64,000 nt of DNA from Candidatus Scalindua japonica (GCF_002443295.1 NZ_BAOS01000004.1:62001-126000); one strand, 5' to 3'; counted from the stretch's first letter, positions 18,653 to 27,600 are shown. Notes: generated by a model from the letters alone, not told the origin. Numbers and translations are program-made.

Positions 18653-19506
18653 GTATCACACAAAAAGAAACGATAAAGCGATCTGTAGAGCAAGAAAGTG
18701 ATAATAACTGGCGGGACGTTTTGTATGATGTTATCTTCAAGGCAGATACTGTGCCTGGGAAATCCTTTGATGTTGCATTGATCGTTATTATTGCTTTGAG
18801 TGTGATAACGGTAATTATTAACACTGTTGATACTATAGATCAAAAATATGGACACTTTCTGCATATGGCAGAGCTGGTATTTACTGTTATTTTTACTATT
18901 GAGTATATCCTGAGATTGATATGCTGCAGAAGGCCGGTTGCCTACGCTAAAAGTTTTTTTGGTGTCGTTGACCTATTCTCTATACTGCCAACATATATCA
19001 GTGTTTTTCTACCAAGTAGTCACGTTTTAGCGGTTGTACGAATCATCAGAGTCCTCCGGATCTTTCGCGTTCTTAAGCTTGTTAAGTATGTAGGCGAATC
19101 AGAACTGCTCATAGACGCATTGCGGTCAAGCAGACGAAAAATAACCGTTTTCCTGTTCTCCGTTATAACGATTGTTATTATCTTTGGTTCTGTAATGTAC
19201 ATTGTAGAGACACCGGAAAACGGGTTTACCAATATACCGCAAAGTATTTACTGGGCAGTTGTTACACTTACAACAGTGGGATATGGAGATATGACCCCAC
19301 AAACACACATAGGAAAAGTATTGTCTATGGTAATTATGGTTATGGGGTATGGAATAATTGCCGTCCCAACCGGAATTGTCACTGCTGAAATGACAAAAGC
19401 CATGAGACATCATAATAAAGTTTCATCAAATGTGTGTGAAGGGTGCGGTTACAGGTGGCATGATGATGACGCGCATTATTGTAAACATTGTGGTAACTCG
19501 TTATAA
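18649..19506 (+). CDS. Voltage-gated K+ channel with C-terminal zinc ribbon
   Basis: 285 aa six-helix channel. S1 at about 41-60, S2 72-92, S3 101-120; the S4 voltage sensor has Arg at every third position (131-146); S5 165-185; the pore loop has selectivity filter TTVGYGD (208-214); S6 at 223-247. A cytoplasmic tail ends in a four-cysteine zinc ribbon (C263, C266, C278, C281). It forms tetramers in the inner membrane. Overlap with the HopJ gene suggests a functional link that is not described as far as I know. Confidence 0.93.
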   Translation: MSITQKETIKRSVEQESDNNWRDVLYDVIFKADTVPGKSFDVALIVIIALSVITVIINTVDTIDQKYGHFLHMAELVFTVIFTIEYILRLICCRRPVAYAKSFFGVVDLFSILPTYISVFLPSSHVLAVVRIIRVLRIFRVLKLVKYVGESELLIDALRSSRRKITVFLFSVITIVIIFGSVMYIVETPENGFTNIPQSIYWAVVTLTTVGYGDMTPQTHIGKVLSMVIMVMGYGIIAVPTGIVTAEMTKAMRHHNKVSSNVCEGCGYRWHDDDAHYCKHCGNSL

Positions 19507-19523
19507 TAAATGGAGGAATGACT

Positions 19524-19955
19524 ATGGCAAATGAAAATGGGAAATTTTATCATTTTATGGAGAGGATGAAATTTCGAGAGTTTAAGGCACTATGGTTAAT
19601 CTTTATAGTTACAGGTATTTTTTTGATAGGAGCGGTGATGGATCAAATAAAGAGTTCTGCTAAGATAGATCCTATGAAGGATGTTTATCTATTCCTTCAT
19701 GGGAGAAAAGACTTAAAAGAAGAAGCTGAAGGTGTTTTGATAACACTTGGATTTTCAAAAGAGAATATTATTGCTGCTTCTTCAAAAAATGTCGGAAATG
19801 TTGGTGACTATATGGCTATGTTGTGGAGGCCACCAAGGCCGGACCAGATTAAGATCCAGCAGATAACTGAGGTTAAAGAAGTGGAACCTGATAAAATGTT
19901 TGGGTACTGGAAAGGTGTGTTGAAAAAGGATATTGATTATTTTCTTCTTAAATAG
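19524..19955 (+). CDS. Hypothetical single-pass membrane protein
   Basis: 143 aa from ATG 19524 (GGAGG with 7-base spacing; an ATG at 19518 is too close). One transmembrane helix at about 22-40, then a soluble C-terminal part with an alternating charged pattern. Not recognised. It is 17 bp after the K+ channel gene and on the same strand, so probably the third gene of that operon. Its 3' end overlaps the convergent GMC gene by 8 bp. Confidence 0.7.
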   Translation: MANENGKFYHFMERMKFREFKALWLIFIVTGIFLIGAVMDQIKSSAKIDPMKDVYLFLHGRKDLKEEAEGVLITLGFSKENIIAASSKNVGNVGDYMAMLWRPPRPDQIKIQQITEVKEVEPDKMFGYWKGVLKKDIDYFLLK

Positions 19956-21633
19956 AAGATAAATGTTCAATGATCTTGTCCGCTACACGAAATGCGTTTG
20001 CGTAAATTGTCCAGGTATATGGAACACTACCGCCTGTTGGCATAAAGCTACCGTCTGTAACATAGAGATTTTCAACGTCATGGGCACGGCAATCCTGATT
20101 AAGAACAGATTTTTCAGGATCTTTCCCAAACCGGCAGCCACCAGCTACAAGGTTTGCCGGTGCATTACCGTTGACATTGGAATGAATGTTTGTTAAGCCC
20201 ATGGCTTGTAATACGCTATCCGCTTTTTCTGCCAGATAATTACCTACCTTGATATCATGTGAATGATAGCCAACTCTTACCCGAGATACGGGAGTTCCCC
20301 ACTTATCTTTAACCCTGGTGTCCAGAGTAACAAAACAGTCATCTGTCGGTAGCCAATCACAGAATGTTTCGTATTTTATGTGTCGTTTTGTCGTAAAATA
20401 CGATTTCAGTGCCTGTTTAAGGTCCATGCCCCAGATCAGTTGGTTGTTATCATCCCATTTCTGTCCTATTGCCTTTGCAATTGGACCGGGATGCTCAATA
20501 AGGAAATCAATAGTACCGCCCTTCTCTCTCTTCCCAAATTCAGAATTTTTCATAACATACCAGTCCTGCAGGTTCCTGTTGACAAAGCGTCCCTGGTATT
20601 TCAGTGATTCTACTTTATCTTCATCAAGGTTTTTATAGAGAAAATCACCACTACCTATACCTCCGGCTGAAAAAAGAAGATTCCTTCCCACCTGGCCGTT
20701 GTTGTTTGCAAGGCCTTTTTTGTGACGAGGCCCAGGGGAAGAGAGTAACAGTCGTGATGTTTCAATTGCCTGACATGCAACTACGAAAATCTTAGCATAG
20801 ACTTGTTGAGAGCTACCCGTCTTGTCATAATACTCAGCAGTAACTACATTTCCCTGAGAATTACTATTCAGCTTATAGACCTTACTATGCGGTCTGATTT
20901 CACAATGTCCTGAATTAAGAGCGGGGTTGAGTAATGCCGCCCGGGAACTCCCTTTCGCGCCAGTTGCACATCCATAGCTGCCACACCAGCCTGAATAGCC
21001 GCAACTCTGACGCATCATTTTCATGGTTGATAGAATTGCTCGTGGAGTTGGTAATGGATTTAACCCCAGTTTCTGGCAGGTATTATCAAACCATCCGGAA
21101 AACGGATGTTCAAGAGTAGGAGGATACGGGAAATCACTGGTAGAGCGTGGTTCAAGATTTGGATGGTTAATAACACGCCCAGATACTCCGACTATTGATT
21201 CTACTTTTGTGTAATATGGCTCAAGATCTTCATATGAGATCGGCCAATTTACAATATTTGCTCCATCGATCGGGCCAAAAACTGAAAGCAGTCTGAAGTC
21301 ATCTGGTTTCAATCTGAAAAAAAAACCACTCATAAAATTCGAGGAGCCTCCGACACAGTTTCCTCGCCAGAAACTTCTCCCTGAATCAAAAGTAGATTTG
21401 CCTATCCATCCACCATGTCCATCCGCTTTTTCTATTACATGTTGTTCATCTTTCAATTTTGGTGAGTAAGCACCATACCTGAAAGCAAGTTCATCTTTGT
21501 AAAAATCTTTTTCCTCAAACCATGGCCCTTTTTCAAGAACAAGTACGGAATATCCTGATTCTGCCAAAGTCAGAGCAACAGGGCCTGCACCTGCCCCACT
21601 TCCGATAATACATACGTCATAATCCGTATTCAT
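19948..21633 (-). CDS. GMC-family FAD oxidoreductase (gluconate dehydrogenase large-subunit type)
   Basis: 561 aa from the ATG that overlaps the stop of the upstream subunit gene (ATGA 21630-21633). The Rossmann motif GSGAGAGPVA (residues about 11-20) binds FAD; RGNCVGGSSNFMSG is the flavin-attachment-type GMC signature; the C-terminal DGSFMPTGGSVPYTW... region supplies the catalytic end. GMC dehydrogenases oxidise alcohols or sugars. No dihaem cytochrome subunit lies nearby, so the electron acceptor is unknown. The substrate is not deducible. Confidence 0.88.
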   Translation of the reverse strand: MNTDYDVCIIGSGAGAGPVALTLAESGYSVLVLEKGPWFEEKDFYKDELAFRYGAYSPKLKDEQHVIEKADGHGGWIGKSTFDSGRSFWRGNCVGGSSNFMSGFFFRLKPDDFRLLSVFGPIDGANIVNWPISYEDLEPYYTKVESIVGVSGRVINHPNLEPRSTSDFPYPPTLEHPFSGWFDNTCQKLGLNPLPTPRAILSTMKMMRQSCGYSGWCGSYGCATGAKGSSRAALLNPALNSGHCEIRPHSKVYKLNSNSQGNVVTAEYYDKTGSSQQVYAKIFVVACQAIETSRLLLSSPGPRHKKGLANNNGQVGRNLLFSAGGIGSGDFLYKNLDEDKVESLKYQGRFVNRNLQDWYVMKNSEFGKREKGGTIDFLIEHPGPIAKAIGQKWDDNNQLIWGMDLKQALKSYFTTKRHIKYETFCDWLPTDDCFVTLDTRVKDKWGTPVSRVRVGYHSHDIKVGNYLAEKADSVLQAMGLTNIHSNVNGNAPANLVAGGCRFGKDPEKSVLNQDCRAHDVENLYVTDGSFMPTGGSVPYTWTIYANAFRVADKIIEHLSSI

Positions 21634-22175
21634 ACTCTTCTTAAATTCCAATAAAGTTTACGCTTAGGAGGACGAGGGAATCCCGGATGGTGATTCAGCC
21701 ACTTCCATCCAATACCATCAGGATTGCCACCATAGACAGGGTCACCCAACAAAGCTTCAAATATATAGGTAAGTAATCTGGAAACCCACCTCCGACCTGC
21801 CTTGCTCTTTGTAATTTGATTAAGCATATCTGTTTGCTGCAATTTTGATAATTGTGTAAAAACAGCTTCATGCTTTTCGAGCGAAAGATCATTCAACCAT
21901 TTAACACCGTTCAGGATAAATTCTTTTTCATCCTGATCTAGTGCGGGACTTGCAACAAGATTTTGTAAATATGTTAACGCATTGATCTCTATTGCTCCGG
22001 GTGAATCAGTTTCTGATGGAAAAAGATGATCCTGAACAATATTAATTGTAAACCATGGATCTGTGAGTTGGTTTGTCGAACGTTTTATTGATGCACGGAC
22101 AATAAATGAAGGCAAAAGAAGTGTAGTGAAAAAACCAGACACTCGTAAAAGAAATGTACGTCTATTTATAAACAT
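21630..22175 (-). CDS. Gluconate 2-dehydrogenase subunit 3 family protein
   Basis: 181 aa with a Tat-like start (NRRTFLLRVSG, residues 4-14; one of the twin arginines is preceded by Asn) and a hydrophobic stretch. The rest matches the small subunit 3 family: DHLFPSETDSPGA, and the end GDPVYGGNPDGIGWKWL. It is thought to escort the folded GMC subunit through the Tat system. Overlap with the GMC gene confirms the pair. Confidence 0.85.
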   Translation of the reverse strand: MFINRRTFLLRVSGFFTTLLLPSFIVRASIKRSTNQLTDPWFTINIVQDHLFPSETDSPGAIEINALTYLQNLVASPALDQDEKEFILNGVKWLNDLSLEKHEAVFTQLSKLQQTDMLNQITKSKAGRRWVSRLLTYIFEALLGDPVYGGNPDGIGWKWLNHHPGFPRPPKRKLYWNLRRV

Positions 22176-22237
22176 TTTGCATAAAAAAACAAAAATATAT
22201 TATAAGGAAGCCGGGAACCATGAGCTTGATAAAAAAC

Positions 22238-22277
22238 TGACTTATACAGCAGGCCATCTGACCTGTTGTATAAGTCA
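22238..22277 (-). terminator. Hairpin terminator of the HvfA-like gene
   Basis: Arms TGACTTATACA and TGTATAAGTCA with further inner pairing. On the minus strand it is followed by GTTTTTTATC, a T-run. It lies 40 bp after the minus-strand gene stop. Confidence 0.75.
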
Positions 22278-22316
22278 AAATTTTCTATTCACTGTTTACA
22301 TAAGATCGAATATGTA

Positions 22317-22685
22317 TTAACCGCCGCATTTACCTTCTCCACCGCATTTACCCTCGCCGCCACACTTTCCTTCACCACCACATTTGTGTTCAGTTTTATC
22401 TCCATGTCCCCCTTCATGTTCATCGCCTGAGCTTGAGTCATCATCATGTTTACTATCATGTTTTTTGTCATGATCGCTTTTTTCAGCACCGCCGCATTTA
22501 CCTTCCCCTCCGCATTTTCCTTCACCACCGCATTCCTCACCACATCCGATTAGTTTGATGAAAGAGTCAGAATCATTGACAGCAAATGGATTAACTTCTG
22601 CTTTAACTGTGGAAACTACTGAGAATCCAAAAATAAACGCAGCACAAATTATTGAAACAAATATTCTCTTTATGTTAAAACCCAT
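22317..22685 (-). CDS. HvfA-like RiPP metallophore precursor (EGKCGG repeats)
   Basis: 122 aa. Signal peptide at 1-29, then VNPFAVNDSDSF, close to the ENPF/ANPF phrase that follows the leader in HvfA/BufA-type precursors. Two cysteine-repeat blocks follow (CGEECGG plus two EGKCGG; then HKCGG plus three EGKCGG). Between them is a His/Asp-rich linker of about 35 residues. In HvfA-type peptides a DUF692 (MNIO) enzyme with a DUF2063 partner turns the EGKC cysteines into oxazolone/thioamide copper ligands. Neither partner is encoded in this window, so this gene is an orphan here. Possible copper binding by the bare peptide is an alternative. The gene sits alone between hairpins. Confidence 0.75.
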   Translation of the reverse strand: MGFNIKRIFVSIICAAFIFGFSVVSTVKAEVNPFAVNDSDSFIKLIGCGEECGGEGKCGGEGKCGGAEKSDHDKKHDSKHDDDSSSGDEHEGGHGDKTEHKCGGEGKCGGEGKCGGEGKCGG

Positions 22686-22780
22686 AACATATCCCCTATT
22701 ATAATAAAAACTGAATTATAAAATTAATTTACATATACAAAACCGATTAACAGAATAAAATGTATAGAAACAAATTAACT

Positions 22781-22816
22781 AATAAATACAGGGGTAAATT
22801 TAAGCCTGTATTTATT
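22781..22816. repeat. Hairpin in the leader region of the HvfA-like gene
   Basis: Arms AATAAATACAGG and CCTGTATTTATT, 12-bp loop. It lies about 100 bp before the start codon. It could end an upstream transcript or form in the 5' leader. Confidence 0.5.
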
Positions 22817-23022
22817 TCTGCTTAAAACTGTTATTAAGTACAATGCAAACAAAGTGTACATATTAAAAGTCACTACCGTTTAATGGTATCCATATAAACT
22901 ACATATTTCCAGTAGATTTTGTTTCATTTTGTACCAGAAGCATCCGGTTAGTTTCTTGCGTATACCGCTTTTGTCATACCCGCCCGCCCGCCAAAAACAT
23001 TCTACATCCGGAAACAAAAATC

Positions 23023-23134
23023 GTAGGGTGCGTTTTACGCACCAGAAACATGCCAGCATAATCAAGTATTTGTTTTTATAAATAACACTATTGCTGTATC
23101 CAACGTTGTTAGCGGTGCATGGAATGCACCCTAC
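23023..23134. repeat. Small inverted-repeat element (GTAGGGTGC ... GCACCCTAC)
   Basis: 9-bp terminal arms at 23023-23031 and 23126-23134. Each end also folds locally (GGTGCG-CGCACC and GGTGCAT-ATGCACC). It resembles the GTAGGGTGCG-type dispersed repeats found in many bacteria. Confidence 0.6.
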
Positions 23135-23248
23135 TTGTCTCCTTTTCTTTTATGAAATGATGAAAAGATTATAGCAAAAATGTAGTTTAACTATTGGTTC
23201 AATTATTGGTTCAATTTATGGGGTCCATTATATAGTGCTTATATAAAA

Positions 23249-23386
23249 CAGTTATTGAAAAAAGAAAAACAGCGCATTTTAGAAAAAGCCATTGTGTAAG
23301 CGAAGCAGGAAGAGGCAGAGGATTTAGAATATCAGGAAGAACTTTCAGATTGGGAAAGGTCCTTATCTGATGGGTTAGAAACATGA
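23249..23386 (+). pseudogene. Broken antitoxin-like frame
   Basis: The frame KKEKQRILEKAIV, stop, then AKQEEAEDLEYQEELSDWERSLSDGLET ends at TGA 23384-23386. The C-terminal phrase looks like a small antitoxin tail. No start is visible and one in-frame stop is present. The family is uncertain. Confidence 0.35.
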
Positions 23387-23404
23387 GCACATAAAAACTA
23401 AACA

Positions 23405-24796
23405 CTAAAATTCAGCTGATTTCGGTGTTCGAGGAAAAGGGATTACATCGCGAATATTGTCCATGCCGGTAACAAATTGTACCAACCGTTCAAAACCAAG
23501 CCCAAAGCCGGCATGAGGCACTGAGCCAAACTTCCTCAGGTCCCGGTACCACCAGTATGGTGCCAGATCCATTCCCTGTTCCTTGATACGCGAATCAAGT
23601 TTATGTAGATCGTCTTCTCTTTGCGAACCGCCGATTATCTCACCAATTTTGGGAACAAGTACGTCCATGGCCGCAACAGTCTTATCATCATCATTCTGTT
23701 TCATATAAAAAGCCTTAATGTCCCTGGGATAATCGGTAACTATTATCGGCTTTTTAAATTCCTTTTCAGTAAGAAAACGCTCATGTTCTGTCTGCAAATC
23801 ATTACCCCAGTTCGTTTCATATTCAAATTTCTGCCCCGACTTACTTAGTATGTCAATAGCTTCGGTATAGCTAAGACGGACAAATTCGCTTTCATTGACA
23901 TGGGTAAGAGTTTGCAGAATGGTTTTATCAATACGTTTATTAAAGAACTCCATATCCTCAAGACATTCTTCAAGGACAGTAGTAATAAGATACTTTAAAT
24001 ACTCTTCAGCAAGATCGGCATCATCACTGAGGTCAGCGAAAGCCATCTCTGGCTCTATCATCCAGAACTCTGATAAATGGCGGGAGGTATTTGAATTTTC
24101 AGCTCTGAAAGTAGGCCCAAAGGTGTACGCATTACTCAAACCACAGGCAAAACACTCTACGCTTAATTGGCCGCTTACGGTCAGAAAAGATTCTTTACCG
24201 AAAAAGTCCTGACTGTAATCTACATTGTCTTCAATTTTAGGTATTGCAGAATGGTCAAGTGTCGTTACCCTGAACATTTCTCCCGCACCTTCACAATCAC
24301 TGGCTGTTATTATTGGGGTATTGATATAATAAAAGCCACGTTCCTGAAAGAAGTCATGTGTTGCTTTAGCCAATTTGTTGCGTACACGGGTTACCGCACC
24401 GAACGTATTCGTCCTGACCCTGATATGAGCAATCTCCCGCAAACGCTCAAAAGAGACCCGTTGTTTACCAACTGTATACTCATCAGGATTACAGAATCCG
24501 TATACTTTTACTTTATTGGCTTTTACCTCAACACTCTGACCACCCCCCTGTGACTTAACCAGAATACCCGTTACAGCAATTGAGCTTCCGGGAAAGAGTT
24601 TGATAACTTCATTCTGATAGTTATCAAGTTCTGCATCAACAATTATCTGCAGATTATTGAAGCAGCTACCGTCATTTAGTTCAATGAAAGAGAACCCCCC
24701 TTTTGAGTCACGTCTTGTCCTGACCCATCCTTTAACCAGAATCTCCCTGTCAATTCCATTTCCTTTAAGCGCTTCAACTATGTAGGTCCTTTTCAT
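23405..24796 (-). CDS. asnS: Asparaginyl-tRNA synthetase
   Basis: 463 aa from ATG 24796 (AAGGAC upstream; an in-frame upstream ATG at 24877 would add 27 residues with no family match). The N-terminal OB-fold anticodon-binding domain covers about 15-110. The class II catalytic core has motif 2 ([15 protein letters not shown]) and motif 3 near the C-terminus ([12 protein letters not shown]). It charges tRNA-Asn with Asn using ATP. The length is normal for bacterial AsnRS, and AsnRS is favoured over AspRS by the short form without the GAD insert. Confidence 0.92.
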   Translation of the reverse strand: MKRTYIVEALKGNGIDREILVKGWVRTRRDSKGGFSFIELNDGSCFNNLQIIVDAELDNYQNEVIKLFPGSSIAVTGILVKSQGGGQSVEVKANKVKVYGFCNPDEYTVGKQRVSFERLREIAHIRVRTNTFGAVTRVRNKLAKATHDFFQERGFYYINTPIITASDCEGAGEMFRVTTLDHSAIPKIEDNVDYSQDFFGKESFLTVSGQLSVECFACGLSNAYTFGPTFRAENSNTSRHLSEFWMIEPEMAFADLSDDADLAEEYLKYLITTVLEECLEDMEFFNKRIDKTILQTLTHVNESEFVRLSYTEAIDILSKSGQKFEYETNWGNDLQTEHERFLTEKEFKKPIIVTDYPRDIKAFYMKQNDDDKTVAAMDVLVPKIGEIIGGSQREDDLHKLDSRIKEQGMDLAPYWWYRDLRKFGSVPHAGFGLGFERLVQFVTGMDNIRDVIPFPRTPKSAEF

Positions 24797-24937
24797 TGTT
24801 ACTGTCTTGTCCTTAAGATCCAAAAAATAGTTTAAAATAATTCTCACGCAACGCTGCAGAGATCGCCAGGAAAACACAAAAAGAAAATAAATAAAAAAAA
24901 TTTTTCTTTGCGGCTTTGCGTGTGTATTGCCTATGTT

Positions 24938-26068
24938 CTATCCGGTAACAAACTCCGGGGCAGAATCCTTTCGGTTATTTTCTTTAGTAGCCGTATCGCC
25001 TATTATTAATTCCAGCGCACTCAGCAGTTTCATGTTCTGTTCCCTGGTTTTGACAGCAACACGAAAAAACCGTTCATCAAGACCCACAAAATTCGAACAA
25101 TTTCTTATAAGAATATTGTTTTTCATTAAGCAGTTTTGGATTTCCGATGATGTTGTTCTGCAATCTTCGATCCTCACCAGTATAAAATTAACCGTTGGTT
25201 GAAATGGCTGTATACTATTTAATCCTTTTAATCCGTTATATAGAAAGGTTTTTTCAGAAGATATATACTTTCGTGTATTAGCAGCGAACTCTTCATCATT
25301 AATTGCCGCTATTCCTGCTACCTGAGCCATTGTATTAACTGTCCATGGCTCTTTGTATTGCAATAATTTATTAACTATAGATTCATTTGCGACAAGATAT
25401 CCAAGTCTCAGGCCCGGGAATCCGTAAAATTTAGTTAACGATCTGACAACTATCAGGTTATCCATTAAGGGAGCATTTTTAATAACACTATACTTTCCAT
25501 CATCCTCAACAAAGTCCATAAATGCTTCATCAATAACAATCAGACGGTTTGGATTATCATTCACAAGTTCAATTATATCTTCCTTACGGGTAAGTTGCCC
25601 TGTAGGATTGTTCGGGTTGCACAAAAAAACCATGCAGTCATCAACACTTTTCAGTCTTGAGATATTATTGTTAATTAATGGAAAGTCCTTATCATCATTT
25701 ATAATCTCAACAACATTTATGTTTGAGTTAGAAAACGAGTCTTTAAATTCACCAAATGTGGGATGTAAAAGTACACCCCTCTCAGGTTTCAAAGCACGGG
25801 GAATCAGATAAAACAGTTCATTTGATCCATTACCAATAATTACGTTTGACTTATTACAAGAAATTTTCCTGGCAATAGATTCTCTCAGGTCTGTACACCG
25901 ACTTTCTGGATAGTTCAGAATATCGTTGAATTGCTCAAATACCTCCTTTCGAACAACTTCAGGGTATCCAAGCGGGTTTATACTTGCACTGAAATCAATG
26001 ATCTCGTCCGGATTCAATCCATACGTATTACATATCTGTTTTATGTTACCACCGTGTCCGTTAAGCAT
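24938..26068 (-). CDS. cobD: L-threonine-O-3-phosphate decarboxylase (cobalamin side chain)
   Basis: 376 aa PLP enzyme. The N-terminal HGGNI motif (residues 4-8) and DFSASINPLG (26-35) mark CobD rather than HisC. The PLP lysine lies in SLTKFYGFPGLRLGY; NPNNPTG and the IDEAFMDF aspartate contact the cofactor. It makes (R)-1-amino-2-propanol phosphate for the cobalamin nucleotide loop. cobO, also for cobalamin, lies at 30709. HisC activity cannot be fully excluded. A short echo of its 5' end is at 27690-27726. Confidence 0.82.
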   Translation of the reverse strand: MLNGHGGNIKQICNTYGLNPDEIIDFSASINPLGYPEVVRKEVFEQFNDILNYPESRCTDLRESIARKISCNKSNVIIGNGSNELFYLIPRALKPERGVLLHPTFGEFKDSFSNSNINVVEIINDDKDFPLINNNISRLKSVDDCMVFLCNPNNPTGQLTRKEDIIELVNDNPNRLIVIDEAFMDFVEDDGKYSVIKNAPLMDNLIVVRSLTKFYGFPGLRLGYLVANESIVNKLLQYKEPWTVNTMAQVAGIAAINDEEFAANTRKYISSEKTFLYNGLKGLNSIQPFQPTVNFILVRIEDCRTTSSEIQNCLMKNNILIRNCSNFVGLDERFFRVAVKTREQNMKLLSALELIIGDTATKENNRKDSAPEFVTG

Positions 26069-26151
26069 TCTCTCTGCCTCAAAATATTAATTACTACAGT
26101 CTATGAAGTTAAATCTGTTTCATTTATTTTAGAAATATTTTATAGTAGTTG

Positions 26152-26631
26152 TCAGGGTAATTTTCCCTTAACCTCAAGATCAGAAAAGCACGACTTCAAA
26201 AACCCTCGGTCTCTGGAAAGAAGGAGTGTCGCTTGATTAAGAGCATGAGCAGCAATAATGAAATCACTAATAATATGTTGTCTCACTCTAACATTATGCT
26301 TACAATGCGGACAATGAATGGAAAATTTTTTCCCACAAGAATGACATTGGTGAGTGTTCTTTCTGCTTCTCGAATATTTTTTCCATCTTTCACCTGATAG
26401 AGCAAGACTCTTTTCATTTGAATAGACCAGTTTTATAGATGTATCATTCAGGAATTTACTTAATTCCTTATCTGAAGGAAATTGAGATGAAAGCTCAGCA
26501 TAGACTAATTCGCAAATTATTAATTGACCTTTTTGATTATAGAAATCAATCAGATTTTTTGAATCTAAAGCAAATTTATTATCTACCAGTAAAATATCAA
26601 GAAGAATATTCGTGTCTATAGAGGTGATCAT
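26152..26631 (-). CDS. PIN-domain toxin with inserted zinc ribbon
   Basis: 159 aa. Acidic PIN residues are D6 (SIDTNILLD), E46, D123 (SDFIIAAHA) and D141 (SRDRGF). Between the second and third acidic motifs is a four-cysteine knuckle, CHSC...CPHC (C96, C99, C107, C110), not part of the standard VapC fold. The ATG overlaps the stop of the AbrB-like gene as ATGA (26628-26631), giving an antitoxin-toxin operon. The extra metal site may bind RNA or stabilise the fold. Confidence 0.85.
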   Translation of the reverse strand: MITSIDTNILLDILLVDNKFALDSKNLIDFYNQKGQLIICELVYAELSSQFPSDKELSKFLNDTSIKLVYSNEKSLALSGERWKKYSRSRKNTHQCHSCGKKFSIHCPHCKHNVRVRQHIISDFIIAAHALNQATLLLSRDRGFLKSCFSDLEVKGKLP

Positions 26632-26852
26632 CTTCCCCTGATTTCCTCAATAATAGTGTCTGTGTTCTTATTCTTATCCTTCAGATACCCAATCCATTTG
26701 TCAAAAGGTGACTCTTTAACACTTTTTTTAATAATAAAGATACCGTTCTTTTCCTTAAATTGAATTTTATCTCCTGTGCTGATACCAAGCCGCTCTCTTA
26801 CTTTTCTTGGTATCGTAATTTGTCCTTTTGATGTTAGTTTAGAGACAAGCAT
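26628..26852 (-). CDS. AbrB/MazE-type antitoxin
   Basis: 74 aa. The SpoVT-AbrB fold is clear: LTSKGQITIPRKVRERLGI (residues 6-24), then GDKIQFKEKNG. It binds the operon DNA as a dimer and its acidic C-terminal tail should cover the PIN toxin encoded immediately downstream. Confidence 0.92.
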   Translation of the reverse strand: MLVSKLTSKGQITIPRKVRERLGISTGDKIQFKEKNGIFIIKKSVKESPFDKWIGYLKDKNKNTDTIIEEIRGR

Positions 26853-27109
26853 AACCCTTTATCCTGCAAATAATCAGTAAGTCAATATAATTCCTTACAA
26901 CTAATGTAAGGAATTATATCATTTATTCAAAATTTTTCAAGATCTCTCTTTATTTATTAGAACAACAAACTGCTATCTGGCTGCAGCCTTGATCAGTATT
27001 ATCAACATCTAAAGGGATTAACTACATATTCATTTCAGGAAGGACTGTATCGTCCATTTTACAGCAAAGATGTTCTGCTTATTATACAATAGGTGAATAT
27101 TATATTTAT

Positions 27110-27352
27110 TCAGAAGCATCCGGTTAGGTTTTTACATATTACAAACTAATGCTCCAAAACTGTCATTCCCGCATGCTTTAAGCGGGAATCCAGATTGAAC
27201 GAGTTACCTGGATACCCGCTAAAGGAATTCCTGCCCGAATAGGTACCCGTCCCCGCCAGAACAGCCTTGTCGGGCTGGCGAACGGTTGAGCTGGGCGGGC
27301 AGGCGGGTATGACAGTAGTGGTATCTGCAAAAACCTAACCGGATGCTTCTGA
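27110..27352. repeat. MITE-like element with 24-bp terminal inverted repeats
   Basis: Terminal arms TCAGAAGCATCCGGTTAGG... at 27110-27133 and its exact complement at 27329-27352. Inside are hairpin-prone GC-rich segments (ATTCCCGC...GCGGGAAT; CGCCAGAAC...). It is too short to encode a transposase. Truncated relatives lie near 5483, 13776 and 22936. It abuts the CopG antitoxin remnant, whose 5' end it seems to have replaced. Confidence 0.8.
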
Positions 27353-27600
27353 GATTTATTGAAAATTTTAGCGTTGAATATATGCAGGATTCTACTGAAG
27401 TTCTGGATTGGAAAAAGGCAAGAAAAGTCGTATTGCCTAATTTAAAGCCATCAGTTAAGACAATTTCTTTACGGCTCCCGGAGTCAATGCTGGAAGAGCT
27501 TAAACTATTGACAAATAAACGGGATGTACCATAGCAATCATTATTGGAATTTTTTTTGTCAGAGAAAATCGAAGAAGAATTGCATATGACGAAAGCCTGA
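27343..27600 (+). pseudogene. CopG/BrnA-type antitoxin, disrupted
   Basis: The frame contains KKARKVVLPNLKPSVKTISLRLPESML, the ribbon-helix-helix core of CopG-family antitoxins, then TNKRDVP, a TAG stop (27532-27534), and QSLLEFFLSEKIEEEL to a final TGA at 27598-27600. Family members have Tyr at the stop position, so it is a nonsense mutation. The N-terminus runs into the MITE end. No toxin gene remains next to it. Confidence 0.75.

Larger units (their letters stand above)
22686..23404. other. Non-coding region upstream of the HvfA-like gene
   Basis: No intact gene. It holds a 12-bp stem hairpin (22781-22816), a partial CATCCGGTTAG repeat copy (about 22936-22995), a compact inverted repeat (23023-23134), and a broken antitoxin-like frame (23249-23386). 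Confidence 0.6.

Noticed and set aside
22317..22550. Direct repeats in the HvfA-like gene as a CRISPR array
   Set aside because: Repeats are in-frame codons of EGKCGG units with no unique spacers.
26069..26151. Cobalamin riboswitch upstream of cobD or cobO
   Set aside because: No conserved B12-box-like sequence seen in 26069-26151 or 31237-31451.
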